A DNA stretch of 64,000 nt from CAVTWY01 sp963738615 (GTDB lineage Bacteria > Pseudomonadota > Gammaproteobacteria > Burkholderiales > Burkholderiaceae_C): the NCBI GenBank assembly GCA_963738615.1, contig CAVTXI010000004.1, positions 930,001-994,000 on the forward strand, written 5' to 3'. The notes under the pieces are model-generated. The model searched no databases and was not told where the DNA came from. It worked only from the letters and a program-made list of their open reading frames with translations. Below, piece after piece: positions 1 to 7,356 of this stretch (position 1 is the stretch's first letter; the number at the start of each line of letters is the position of its first letter). The position numbers were made by a program, and so were the translations under genes.

Positions 1-2
1 AA

Positions 3-50
3 TCCACCGACGCGGTGCGCCAGACCACGCGGGCGCACGCGCCGGCCTGA
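3..50 (+). CDS. 3' end of an upstream gene, probably sulfite/nitrite reductase (cysI)
   Basis: An open frame enters from the left edge and ends at TGA 48-50, giving a short tail rich in Thr, Arg and Ala. The next genes (DUF934 protein, cysH, siroheme-type methyltransferase) are the usual downstream partners of a hemoprotein sulfite reductase in Burkholderiales, so this is probably the last 15 codons of cysI. The fragment is too short to identify by itself; the assignment rests on context. Confidence 0.35.
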   Translation, partial: STDAVRQTTRAHAPA

Positions 51-54
51 GCGC

Positions 55-115
55 GACGACCACGACGACCACGATGACGACCACGATGACGACCACGACG
101 ACCACGACGACGACC
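55..115 (+). repeat. ACGACC hexamer tandem repeat in the DUF934 leader
   Basis: About ten imperfect ACGACC/ATGACG units fill the gap between the upstream stop codon and the DUF934 start. Read in the DUF934 frame they would code for poly-threonine broken by in-frame ATG codons, so the repeat offers several upstream starts. It replaces the place where a Shine-Dalgarno sequence would be expected. Confidence 0.8.
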
Positions 116-493
116 ATGAAGATCCTCGAGTCCGTTCCCGCTGCCGATCACGAGATCGAAAACGACGCCGACGTCACCACCCTGCCGCCCGACGTGCTGG
201 CGTCGCGATCGATCTCGCTGCGCTTCCCGAAGTGGACCGACGGCCGCGCCTATTCGCAGGCACGTCTGCTGCGCACGCGTCTGGCCTTCAAGGGCGAACT
301 GCGCGCGGTGGGCGACATCGTTGTCGACATGCTGCCGCTGCTCGAGCGCACGGGCTTCAGCGCTGCGGTGTTGCGCGCCGATCAGAAACGCAGCAGCGCC
401 GACCGCGTGTTGCGCCCCTTCGGCGCGCACTACCAAGCCGACGTGCACGAGTCGCGCCCGCTGTATGCGCGTGGGCCATCCACGCAGAGCTGA
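116..493 (+). CDS. DUF934 family protein of the sulfate assimilation cluster
   Basis: 125-residue protein with the DUF934 pattern: a central SxRFPKWTDGRAYSQARLLR segment, then a conserved GD-V-DMLP-L-RTGF stretch. DUF934 proteins are almost always encoded between sulfite reductase and PAPS/APS reductase genes. They are presumed accessory factors of sulfite reduction, with no defined reaction. The start at 116 is chosen because homologous sequence begins at MKILE; the frame is open further upstream only as poly-Thr from the hexamer repeat. The gene is followed after 41 bp by cysH. Confidence 0.85.
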   Translation: MKILESVPAADHEIENDADVTTLPPDVLASRSISLRFPKWTDGRAYSQARLLRTRLAFKGELRAVGDIVVDMLPLLERTGFSAAVLRADQKRSSADRVLRPFGAHYQADVHESRPLYARGPSTQS

Positions 494-534
494 CGCGCCT
501 GACGCACCTGACGCACCTGAGCCTCCGACGCACC

Positions 535-1317
535 ATGTCCGCCATCGATCTCTACGCCCGCCAACTTCCCGGCTTCGACGACCGTGTGTTGCAAAGCGTG
601 GCCGTGCTGCGCGACGCCGCAGCCGCGCATGCCGGCCGCATCGTGCAGGCCACCAGCCTCGGCGCCGAAGACATGGTCATCACCGACCTGATCGCGCGCC
701 ACGGCCTGGGCATCGACATCGCCACGCTCTCAACCGGCAAGCTGCACGCGGCAACCGAAGCCCTCGTGCCGCGCATCGAGGCTCATTACGGTCTGCACGT
801 ACAGCCCTTCGCCCCACAGCAGGACGCCGTGGTGCACTTCGTCCGCAGCCACGGCGAGCAGGCGATGTTCCGCAGCATCGACCTGCGCAAGGCCTGCTGC
901 AACGTCCGCAAACTCGAGCCGCTGTCGCGCATGCTCGCGGGCCGCACCGCCTGGGTCACCGGGTTGCGGCGCGAACAGTCCGACGCACGTGCCGACGTGG
1001 CCTTTCTTCAACCCGGCAGCGACAGCCGCATCAAGGTCAACCCGCTGGCCGAATGGTCATGGTCCGACGTCTGGCACTACATCGCGCTGCACCAGGTGCC
1101 CTACAACCCGCTGCACGACGAGTTCTTCCCCAGCATCGGCTGCGAACCCTGCACCCGCGCCATCGCCGTCGGTGAGCCCTTCCGCGCCGGCCGCTGGTGG
1201 TGGGAAGACGAAGCCGCGAAGGAATGTGGTCTACACGTCGAAGACAACAAGCGGACTGAAGACAACAAGCGGACTGAAGACAACAAGCAGACCGAAGACA
1301 CCCCGACGACAGCCTGA
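535..1317 (+). CDS. cysH: Phosphoadenylyl/adenylyl-sulfate reductase
   Basis: 260-residue reductase that uses a thiol donor to reduce PAPS or APS to sulfite in assimilatory sulfate reduction. The visible 4Fe-4S ligands are Cys121-Cys122 and Cys203-x2-Cys206, the CC...CxxC pattern of the APS-reductase-type (iron-sulfur) branch. The catalytic Cys is Cys231 in the ECGLH motif. TSLGAEDMV near residue 41 is the phosphate-binding PP-loop region. The start at 535 gives the normal N-terminus; the frame is open further upstream but carries no homology. The last ~25 residues are a low-complexity tail made of a repeated six-residue unit, unusual after the ECGLH motif. Confidence 0.93.
   Translation: MSAIDLYARQLPGFDDRVLQSVAVLRDAAAAHAGRIVQATSLGAEDMVITDLIARHGLGIDIATLSTGKLHAATEALVPRIEAHYGLHVQPFAPQQDAVVHFVRSHGEQAMFRSIDLRKACCNVRKLEPLSRMLAGRTAWVTGLRREQSDARADVAFLQPGSDSRIKVNPLAEWSWSDVWHYIALHQVPYNPLHDEFFPSIGCEPCTRAIAVGEPFRAGRWWWEDEAAKECGLHVEDNKRTEDNKRTEDNKQTEDTPTTA
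1240..1293 (+). repeat. Three 18-bp tandem repeats in the 3' end of cysH
   Basis: The unit GAAGACAACAAGCGGACT occurs at 1240-1257 and 1258-1275, with a two-substitution copy at 1276-1293. It codes for EDNKRT repeated behind the catalytic motif. The copies are in frame, so gain or loss of a unit would only change the tail length. Confidence 0.95.
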
Positions 1318-1338
1318 CGTCGACATCGATCGCCCATC

Positions 1339-2160
1339 ATGAACATCGCCGACCGACCCACCATGCCCAAGCCGCGCGAAGGCCGCGTGGTCTTCGTCGG
1401 CGCCGGCCCGGGCAGCGCCGACCTGATCACCGTGCGCGGCTCACGCCTGTTGGCCACGGCCGACGTCGTGCTGTTCGACGCGCTGACCGACCAAAGCCTG
1501 CGCGACGCCGCACCGACTGCGCGCTGGATCAACGTGGGCAAGCGCGGCTACGACCACGGCACCGCACAGGCGCACATCAACGCGCTGATGGTCGCGCACG
1601 CGCGCCGCGGCCTGACGGTGGTGCGACTGAAGGGCGGCGACCCGAGCGTGTTCGGGCGGCTCGAGGAAGAGCTGGAAGTCCTTCAGACCGAAGGCATCAC
1701 CTGCGAGGTGGTGCCGGGCGTGACAGCCGCGTTGGCCGCTGCGGCGCAGACGCTGCGCCCGTTGACGCGCCGTGGCCGCGGCCGCAGCGTCAGCCTGACG
1801 ACGGCGGTGACGCACGACGACACGGCCAACGTCTTGCGCCGTGCCGCCGACACCGAAGTGTTCTACATGGCAAGCCAGCAACTCGACCACCTGCCGTTGA
1901 CGCTGCAGACCGCGGGCTGGTCAAGCGACACGCCGGCATTTGTCGTGTCGAAGGCGGGCATGCCCGACGTGATCTCGAGCCAACACACGGTGGCGTCGCT
2001 GGGCGATGCCTCGCGGCTGCACGCAGGCCGCCCGACCGTCGTGACGGTCGGGGTCGGGGCGACGGTGGTTGGGGTGACGTCGCCGAAGGCAGCGGCGCAA
2101 CCGACGCCCATGCCGACGCAAGCCCCCACCGCGTTCGAGGCAGCGAACCTCACCCTTTAG
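1339..2160 (+). CDS. cobA: Uroporphyrinogen-III C-methyltransferase (siroheme/cobalamin branch)
   Basis: SAM-dependent methyltransferase that makes precorrin-2 from uroporphyrinogen III, the first step to siroheme, the cofactor of sulfite reductase. Family motifs are clear: VGAGPGSADLITVRG near the N-terminus, VRLKGGDPSVFGR in the middle and EVVPGVTA after it. It is a stand-alone CobA/SUMT domain without the CysG dehydrogenase/ferrochelatase part. A second ATG at 1363 is an equally good start. The last ~25 residues are Pro/Thr-rich and lie outside the domain. It is the last gene of the sulfur cluster, 21 bp after cysH. Confidence 0.9.
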   Translation: MNIADRPTMPKPREGRVVFVGAGPGSADLITVRGSRLLATADVVLFDALTDQSLRDAAPTARWINVGKRGYDHGTAQAHINALMVAHARRGLTVVRLKGGDPSVFGRLEEELEVLQTEGITCEVVPGVTAALAAAAQTLRPLTRRGRGRSVSLTTAVTHDDTANVLRRAADTEVFYMASQQLDHLPLTLQTAGWSSDTPAFVVSKAGMPDVISSQHTVASLGDASRLHAGRPTVVTVGVGATVVGVTSPKAAAQPTPMPTQAPTAFEAANLTL

Positions 2161-2163
2161 AAT
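2134..2163 (+). promoter_or_regulatory. Possible sigma-70 promoter for fdxA
   Basis: TTCGAG at 2134-2139 and TAGAAT at 2158-2163 are separated by 18 bp and overlap the stop codon of the methyltransferase gene. The -10 is good, the -35 weak. The position fits a start for the fdxA-FNR pair. Confidence 0.35.
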
Positions 2164-2176
2164 TCCGCGCCATTGG

Positions 2177-2203
2177 CAACGGCCCTCTCTTGCAGGGCTG
2201 TTG
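2177..2203 (+). terminator. Hairpin with U-rich tail in the fdxA leader
   Basis: CAACGGCCCT (2177-2186) pairs with AGGGCTGTTG (2194-2203), nine of ten positions matching, with a 7-nt loop and a following TGTTTTCC. It could terminate the sulfur operon or act as an attenuator of fdxA, because the possible -10 lies just upstream. Confidence 0.4.
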
Positions 2204-2263
2204 TGTTTTCCGGGCGCCCGCGATAACACCGCGACAACACCGCGAGACCACCGCGAGATCACA

Positions 2264-2587
2264 ATGACCCACGTCGTCCTCGAATCCTGCATCCGCTGCA
2301 AGTACACCGACTGTGTCGACGTGTGCCCGGTCGACTGCTTCCGCGAAGGCCCTAACTTCCTCACGATCGACCCTGACGAGTGCATCGACTGCGCGGTGTG
2401 TATCCCCGAGTGCCCCGTCAACGCCATCGAGCCCGAAGAAGACGTGCCCGGCGACCAGCAGCACTTCATCAAGCTCAACGCCGACCTGGCGAAGAAGTGG
2501 CCGAGCATCACCAAGCGCAAGACACCGCCGGCCGATGCCGACGAGTGGAAAGACAAGAAAGACAAGCTCGATCAGCTCGTCAAATAA
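2264..2587 (+). CDS. fdxA: 7Fe ferredoxin (3Fe-4S/4Fe-4S)
   Basis: 107-residue FdxA-type ferredoxin, a soluble electron carrier. Cluster ligands are visible: Cys9, Cys12, Cys17, Cys21, Cys25 in the first half and Cys40-x2-Cys43-x2-Cys46-x3-Cys50 in the second. The C-terminal extension is rich in Lys, Asp and Glu, as in this family. The start at 2264 matches the standard N-terminus (MTHVV-SCI-CK-TDC); an upstream ATG at 2201 has no homology. It is followed after 24 bp by the reductase gene, its likely redox partner. Confidence 0.95.
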   Translation: MTHVVLESCIRCKYTDCVDVCPVDCFREGPNFLTIDPDECIDCAVCIPECPVNAIEPEEDVPGDQQHFIKLNADLAKKWPSITKRKTPPADADEWKDKKDKLDQLVK

Positions 2588-2611
2588 TTCGCCAGATAGC
2601 CTCTCTGCGCC

Positions 2612-3691
2612 TTGTCGAACCATCACGATTCCTCTGTAGCCCCGATCGAAACCGACGCCGTCATCGTCGGCGCCGGCCCGGTGGGTTTGTTCCAGGTCTT
2701 CGAGCTCGGCCTGCTCGAGATCAAGGCCCATGTGCTCGACTCGCTGGCCTACCCCGGCGGGCAGTGCATCGAGCTCTACCCAGACAAGCCGATCTACGAC
2801 ATCCCTGCCGTGCCCGTGTGCACCGGCAAGGAACTGACCGACAACCTGCTCGAGCAGATTGCACCTTTCAACGCCAACTTCCACTTCGGCGAAGAGGTGT
2901 CGGCGGTGGTCCGCCGCGAGGACAAGCGCTTCAACGTCGAGACGAGCAAGGGCACGCGCTTCGTCACCAAGACCATCTTCATCGCCGGTGGCGTGGGTTC
3001 GTTCCAGCCGCGGCTGCTGAGGGTCGACGGCATCGACAAGTACGACGGCCGGCAACTCTTCTACCGCGTGAAAGACCCGGGCGTCTTCGGCGGCAAGAAC
3101 CTTGTCATCGTCGGCGGCGGCGACTCGGCGCTCGACTGGGCGCTGAACTTCGTGCAGGACGGCCCCCACAAGGCCGAAAGCGTGATCCTGGTCCACCGTC
3201 GCGACGGCTTCAAGGCCGCGCCCGCGTCGGCGGCGAAGATGAAGCAGTTGTGCGACGACCTCGAGATGCAGTTCATGGTCGGCCAGATCACCGGCATCCA
3301 GGAGTCGGATAACAAGCTCGAGGCGGTGAAGGTCACCGGCGGCGACGGCGTGACGCGCGTGGTGCCGCTCGACATGCTGCTGGTGTTCTTCGGTCTGAGC
3401 CCGAAGCTCGGCCCGATCGCCAACTGGGGCCTTGGCATCGAGCGCAAGCAGGTCGTCGTCGACACCGAGAAGTTCGAGACCAACGTGCCTGGCATCTTCG
3501 CGGTGGGCGACATCAACACCTACCCGGGCAAGAAGAAGCTGATCCTCTCCGGCTTCCACGAATGCGCGCTCGCGGCCTTCGGTGCGGCGCCCTACATCTT
3601 TCCCGAGAAGCGCATCCTGCTTCAGTACACGACCACGAGTCCGAAGCTGCACAAAGTGCTGGGCGTCGAGACGCCGAACTTCGACGACTGA
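2612..3691 (+). CDS. Ferredoxin/flavodoxin-NADP(+) reductase, thioredoxin-reductase-like type
   Basis: 359-residue FAD- and NADPH-binding reductase that moves electrons between NADP(H) and ferredoxin. An N-terminal FAD Rossmann motif (VIVGAGPVGLFQVFE) is followed by PGGQC and PDKPIYDIP, which distinguish this class from thioredoxin reductase. There is no CxxC redox pair. A second Rossmann fold (IVGGGDSALDWAL) binds NADPH, and GDINTYPGKKKLILSGFHE binds FAD at the end. The best start is TTG at 2612, since no ATG or GTG fits before the FAD motif. Gene order suggests it serves the adjacent ferredoxin. Confidence 0.92.
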   Translation: MSNHHDSSVAPIETDAVIVGAGPVGLFQVFELGLLEIKAHVLDSLAYPGGQCIELYPDKPIYDIPAVPVCTGKELTDNLLEQIAPFNANFHFGEEVSAVVRREDKRFNVETSKGTRFVTKTIFIAGGVGSFQPRLLRVDGIDKYDGRQLFYRVKDPGVFGGKNLVIVGGGDSALDWALNFVQDGPHKAESVILVHRRDGFKAAPASAAKMKQLCDDLEMQFMVGQITGIQESDNKLEAVKVTGGDGVTRVVPLDMLLVFFGLSPKLGPIANWGLGIERKQVVVDTEKFETNVPGIFAVGDINTYPGKKKLILSGFHECALAAFGAAPYIFPEKRILLQYTTTSPKLHKVLGVETPNFDD

Positions 3692-3730
3692 CGCGGTTCG
3701 TTGCATCGGCGCGCTTATCATCGCGCCTCG

Positions 3731-3751
3731 CGCTGCACCGCTTGTGCAGCG
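3731..3751 (+). terminator. Strong hairpin between FNR and the TPP riboswitch
   Basis: CGCTGCAC (3731-3738) and GTGCAGCG (3744-3751) form a perfect 8-bp stem with a 5-nt loop, 40 bp after the FNR stop. There is no T-run behind it, so it may be a factor-dependent terminator or simply protect the 3' end. Confidence 0.35.
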
Positions 3752-3758
3752 TGTCCGC

Positions 3759-3846
3759 TAGGGGTGTTGGTCGCGTTCACCGCGCGGGCCGACTGAGAAA
3801 GTCCCTTCGAACCTGATTGAGGTAATCCTCGCGCAGGGAAGCACCA
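3759..3846 (+). promoter_or_regulatory. TPP riboswitch (thi box)
   Basis: The conserved pieces of the thiamin pyrophosphate aptamer are present in order: GGGGTG at 3761-3766, CTGAGA at 3793-3798, CCTTCGAACCTGAT starting at 3804, GAGGTAATCCTC near 3819-3830 and CAGGGAAGCACC near 3834-3845. The aptamer ends almost on the start codon at 3848 with no room for a terminator. The switch therefore probably works on translation by hiding the ribosome-binding site when TPP is bound. It controls the TonB-dependent receptor behind it. Confidence 0.9.
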
Positions 3847-3847
3847 C

Positions 3848-6037
3848 ATGAGCGCTACGCATCTGCGTCCTCTCGACGCATCGCCCTCTCGTCACCGCCT
3901 GATTCGGCTGACAGCAACGGCAAGCCTCGCTTTCGCGGGCTACGCGCATGCGCAGGTCGCGCAGCCAACACAGCAAGTCACCGTCACCGGGCAGATGCTC
4001 GCGTCGCCGCTGGGTGTAGGCGGCTTCGACGACACACCGCTCACACGCCTACCTTTCGCCGCGAGCGTGCTCGGCGAAAGCCGCCTGCGCGATGCAGGCG
4101 CAAAGAGCGCGTCGGACCTCGCGCGGCTTGATGCGGGCGTCAGTGCGGCCTACGACGCCGAGGGCTACATCACGTCGATCTCCGCGCGCGGTTATCAGGT
4201 CGACAACCGCGCGAACTATCGGCGTGACGGCATGCCCGTTCATGGCGAAACCGTCATCCACCTCGGCAACAAGCGCAGCATGGAACTGCTGAAGGGCACC
4301 AGCGGCATGCTGGCCGGCACCAGCGCACCGGGCGGGCTGGTCAACTTCGTCGTGAAGCGGCCGACCACGAAGCTTCGCAGTGCCACGATCGATGCGAACG
4401 AACATGGCGGCATCGGCGCATCCGTCGACATCGCAGAACGCGTCGGCCCCGACGACGCCGTGGGCCTGCGCATCAACGCAGGCCACGAACGCCTGCGCCC
4501 CGCGCTGCGCGACGCCAAGGGCGCGAAGAGCCTGGCCGCGCTGGCTGCCGACTGGCGCAGTGCCGGCACCGCCGTCGAAGCCGAAGTCGAATGGAGCCGC
4601 CAGTCTCAGCCGAGCCAACCCGGCTTCAGCTTGCTAGGCTCGACGGTTCCTGATGCGAACGCGATCGACCCGCGCATCAACCTCAACAACCAGCCATGGA
4701 GCCTGCCCGTGGTGATGGCGGGCACCACGGGGTCGCTGCGCGTGACGCACAACGTGTCGAGCGCGTGGACGCTGAAAGCGCATGCGATGGCGCAGCGCCT
4801 GACCAACGACGACCGCGTCGCGTTCCCCTATGGCGTGTACGACCCCACGACCTACACCTGCGACGTTGCCTGCGACCGCTACGCCAGCGACGGCATGTTC
4901 ACGTATTGGGAATTTCAAAGCGACGGTGAGAAGCGCCGCGCCGATGCCCTGAACCTCACCGCCGAAGGACGCATGCGCGCGGGCGGCATGGACCATCGCG
5001 TCACCGTCGGCGTTCTACACGCCAAACAGCGCGCGCAATTCGGCCCCCAGATCTTCGACATTGCCGGCACCGGCAACATCGCCGGCACCGCCGTCGTGCC
5101 GCGGTCCGCGGGCTTTGCCGATACCAACACCAACCGCGACGAGCGCACCACCGAGTTCTATGCACGCGACGCCGTCGATCTGTCGCCCACATTGCGCCTG
5201 TGGGCCGGCCTGCGCCACACACGCCTGAACCGCGCCAGCGTGCGCACCGACGCGAGCCAACCGACGGCATACCAACAAGCCTTCACCACCCCGTGGATCG
5301 CACTGGGCTACGAGCCGCAGCGCGGCGTGATGGCCTACGCCAGCTTCGGCCAGGGCGTCGAAACCAACGTCGCCCCCAACCGCGCACGCTACGTCAACGC
5401 AGGCCAACCGCTGCCCGCGCTGCGCAGCCGGCAGGCCGAAGCCGGCATCAAGATCGACGGCGACGCAATCGACCTGAGCGCCGCCGTCTTCGACATCGAC
5501 CGCCCCGCCGCCGCCGACATCGGCGCCTGCAACGCCGACGCAAGCTGCACCCGCCGCATCGACGGCAGCGCCCGCCACCGCGGCGTGGAAGCGCTGGCAA
5601 GCGCCCAACAAGGCCCGTGGCAACTGCACGCCAGCGGCATGCTGATCGACGCCAGGCGCCGCGGCTCGATCGACACCGCGACCAACGGCCTGCGACCGGT
5701 CAACGTGCCGAAGGTCACCGCGCGAATGCAAGCCGCCTACGACGTTGCGGCCATGCAAGGCGTCACGCTGATGGCGTCCCTGATCCACGAAGGCGCGCGC
5801 ATAGCCCTGCCCGACAACAGCGCCAGCGTGCCCGCATGGACGCGCCTGGACCTGGGCGCACGTTGGCGCATGAACAACGGCACGGGCCAAGCCCTGACAG
5901 GGCTGACATGGCGCGTCGGCATCGACAACGCCACCAACGAGCGCGCGTGGAAAGAAGCCCCCTACCAGTTCGGCCACGCGTACCTCTACCCACTGGCGCC
6001 GCGCACCATGCGGATGTCGGTGCAAGCCGGCTTCTGA
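3848..6037 (+). CDS. TPP-regulated TonB-dependent outer-membrane receptor, probable thiamin-related importer
   Basis: 729-residue TonB-dependent receptor of the siderophore-receptor type. A signal peptide ends near AHAQ (about residue 35), and QQVTVTGQ is a TonB-box-like segment. The plug domain contains RGYQVDNRANYRRDG and KGTSGMLAGTSAPGGLVNFV. The rest is a 22-strand barrel ending in a terminal Phe (QAGF), as needed for outer-membrane insertion. By sequence it would be called a siderophore receptor, but the TPP riboswitch directly in front indicates uptake of thiamin or a precursor. That substrate is inferred from regulation, not from binding residues. No inner-membrane transporter gene is adjacent. 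Confidence 0.9.
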   Translation: MSATHLRPLDASPSRHRLIRLTATASLAFAGYAHAQVAQPTQQVTVTGQMLASPLGVGGFDDTPLTRLPFAASVLGESRLRDAGAKSASDLARLDAGVSAAYDAEGYITSISARGYQVDNRANYRRDGMPVHGETVIHLGNKRSMELLKGTSGMLAGTSAPGGLVNFVVKRPTTKLRSATIDANEHGGIGASVDIAERVGPDDAVGLRINAGHERLRPALRDAKGAKSLAALAADWRSAGTAVEAEVEWSRQSQPSQPGFSLLGSTVPDANAIDPRINLNNQPWSLPVVMAGTTGSLRVTHNVSSAWTLKAHAMAQRLTNDDRVAFPYGVYDPTTYTCDVACDRYASDGMFTYWEFQSDGEKRRADALNLTAEGRMRAGGMDHRVTVGVLHAKQRAQFGPQIFDIAGTGNIAGTAVVPRSAGFADTNTNRDERTTEFYARDAVDLSPTLRLWAGLRHTRLNRASVRTDASQPTAYQQAFTTPWIALGYEPQRGVMAYASFGQGVETNVAPNRARYVNAGQPLPALRSRQAEAGIKIDGDAIDLSAAVFDIDRPAAADIGACNADASCTRRIDGSARHRGVEALASAQQGPWQLHASGMLIDARRRGSIDTATNGLRPVNVPKVTARMQAAYDVAAMQGVTLMASLIHEGARIALPDNSASVPAWTRLDLGARWRMNNGTGQALTGLTWRVGIDNATNERAWKEAPYQFGHAYLYPLAPRTMRMSVQAGF

Positions 6038-6101
6038 CTGCCCAAAGTCACTGTGCCGCGGGGCCTGGCCCGATGGTCCATCGCTATACTTCCGCCCCTG
6101 T

Positions 6102-6177
6102 TCCCCGATAGCTCAGTTGGTAGAGCGCCGGACTGTTAATCCGTAGGTCCCTGGTTCGAGCCCAGGTCGGGGAGCCA
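6102..6177 (+). tRNA. tRNA-Asn(GTT)
   Basis: 76-nt cloverleaf with CCA encoded. The acceptor stem TCCCCGA pairs with TCGGGGA, the D-loop is GCTCAGTTGGTAGAGC, the anticodon loop is CTGTTAA (anticodon GTT) and the T-loop is GGTTCGAGCCC. The 3' half from 6131 on is repeated at 38321, showing that an integrated element uses this gene as its attachment site while keeping the tRNA intact. Confidence 0.98.
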
Positions 6178-6186
6178 AGAAAATCA
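6131..6186 (+). repeat. attL: left copy of the 56-bp attachment repeat
   Basis: Identical over 56 bp to 38321-38376. It begins in the anticodon arm and runs through the tRNA CCA into AAGAAAATCA. The two copies diverge at the base before (G versus C) and after it. The left copy completes the functional tRNA gene. Confidence 0.95.
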
Positions 6187-6217
6187 AGGCCTTAGCGATG
6201 CGAGTCGCTAAGGCCTT
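6186..6217 (+). terminator. Hairpin after tRNA-Asn, element-side version
   Basis: AAGGCCTTAGCGA (6186-6198) and its exact complement (6205-6217) form a 13-bp perfect stem with loop TGCGAG, right behind the tRNA. It is likely the tRNA terminator or a processing structure. The right-end repeat is followed by a hairpin of similar form but different stem sequence. Confidence 0.7.
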
Positions 6218-6232
6218 CGTCCATCTGGCGGC

Positions 6233-6260
6233 CCGTGTCCGAACCGTGTCCGAAAAATCG
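6233..6260 (+). repeat. 28-bp repeat near attL, shared with the integrase promoter
   Basis: CCGTGTCCGAA occurs twice in tandem and is followed by AAATCG. The same 28 bp are found at 38171-38198, just upstream of the integrase start, in the same orientation. This suggests arm-type binding sites for integrase or an accessory factor, though regulator binding is also possible. Confidence 0.85.
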
Positions 6261-6424
6261 CGGGCTTGTCGTGTGTGTGGCGCGGTGTCTACGCTCCCCG
6301 CCACGGACCGGTGCGGCGCAGTGGCGCGAGGCCACGGGTCTCGATGCCTTGAGGCGCAAAGTCATCGCTCGACGCGACCCACGAGCGGCCTAGATTCACG
6401 TCAACATGGTCCAGGAGCAATGCG

Positions 6425-6652
6425 ATGGGCACGGGTGCAATCGACGTGAACCGAATGGAGTCCGACGCGGACCGCCTGCTGCTGCGCATCGGCAGCGTCA
6501 TGCGAATCACCGGCCTGGGTCGCTCCACGATCTACCGGCTCGTCGCCGACAACGCGTTTCCGGCACCTGTCCGACTGACGAAGCGAGCCGTCGCGTGGCG
6601 GCGCAGTGAGCTCGAGCAATGGAGCCAGGCACGCCCGATGGCGACGCACTGA
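6425..6652 (+). CDS. AlpA-family excisionase/regulator
   Basis: 75-residue DNA-binding protein of the AlpA/MerR-like helix-turn-helix family. The core LLRIGSVMRITGLGRSTIYR, followed by FPAPVRLTKRAVAWR-SELEQW, is the standard pattern. AlpA-like proteins of integrative elements act as recombination directionality factors or activate the integrase gene. Its position, 240 bp inside attL, fits control of excision. It is encoded at the other end of the element from the integrase, which become neighbours in the circular form. Confidence 0.88.
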   Translation: MGTGAIDVNRMESDADRLLLRIGSVMRITGLGRSTIYRLVADNAFPAPVRLTKRAVAWRRSELEQWSQARPMATH

Positions 6653-6739
6653 TCGGGTAGGTTGCGGTAACTCTTCCCGCTCGCGACTCTCGGCAGCGAT
6701 GATGTGAGCCAACGAGGCTTCGCGTCATCGAGAACGATC

Positions 6740-7045
6740 ATGTGGCTTGTCCTGCCCCGCCCACCGCTGCCCGACGCGCCGTACTGGCCGGGCCGGCGCG
6801 CGTTGGCGCTCGCCGATGCTGTCGCATGGCCTGCCGGCTGGATCGCACTCGCAACTCAACTGCCGCAGCCGACGGGAATCGTCGGGCCGATGCTCATCGC
6901 GCTCGCGCTGCTGAGCGCGATCGGTCGTGTGCGCCGCGCGGCTTGGGCGAACCATCGCTATCGCTTCACCACATGGCGATGGGCCCGGTGGCTCGGCGGA
7001 CTCATGCTCATCGGGCTGGTGCTTCGGCTGTCGCTGGCTGGGTAG
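6740..7045 (+). CDS. Small membrane protein of unknown function
   Basis: 101 residues with two or three hydrophobic stretches (about residues 22-40, 48-62 and 83-100) separated by Arg-rich turns, giving an inner-membrane topology. I do not recognise the family. It lies between the AlpA-like gene and the T6SS cargo genes, and nothing else in the context suggests a role. The start at 6740 is chosen because the frame upstream is short and polar; coding is likely but not certain. Confidence 0.45.
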   Translation: MWLVLPRPPLPDAPYWPGRRALALADAVAWPAGWIALATQLPQPTGIVGPMLIALALLSAIGRVRRAAWANHRYRFTTWRWARWLGGLMLIGLVLRLSLAG

Positions 7046-7356
7046 CTGTATCGAGCAGGCGACACGATCGACCGTTCTGCAGCAAGAGCGGCCGGTCGCA
7101 CTTGGGCCGCCACGTGTCGTGCAGACGGCGCCCACAGCGGCGGTGATGGCGCGCGTCCGTAGTGGTCGGGGCCTACCGCCGCACAAAGATCCTTCTGATG
7201 GAGCGTCGGGCGAGGCTGCCGCACGCGGAGGGCGCTCAGACCGCGTTCCCGGAAGCCGCCTGGTCGCCCACCACTGAGTGACCAAGGACACTACTCGCCA
7301 GTCCCCGCATGGCCCTCAATTCGGCCCTCACCAATTTCGGCGCGGGTCGCTGCGGC

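Noticed and set aside
2150..3721. 523-codon minus-strand ORF opposite fdxA and FNR
   Set aside because: Shadow of two clear genes on the plus strand in high-GC DNA; His/Asp/Val-rich with no family pattern.
6113..6304. Minus-strand ORF reading PRPGLEPGTYGLTV
   Set aside because: This is the well-known false translation of a tRNA gene's reverse strand, not a protein.
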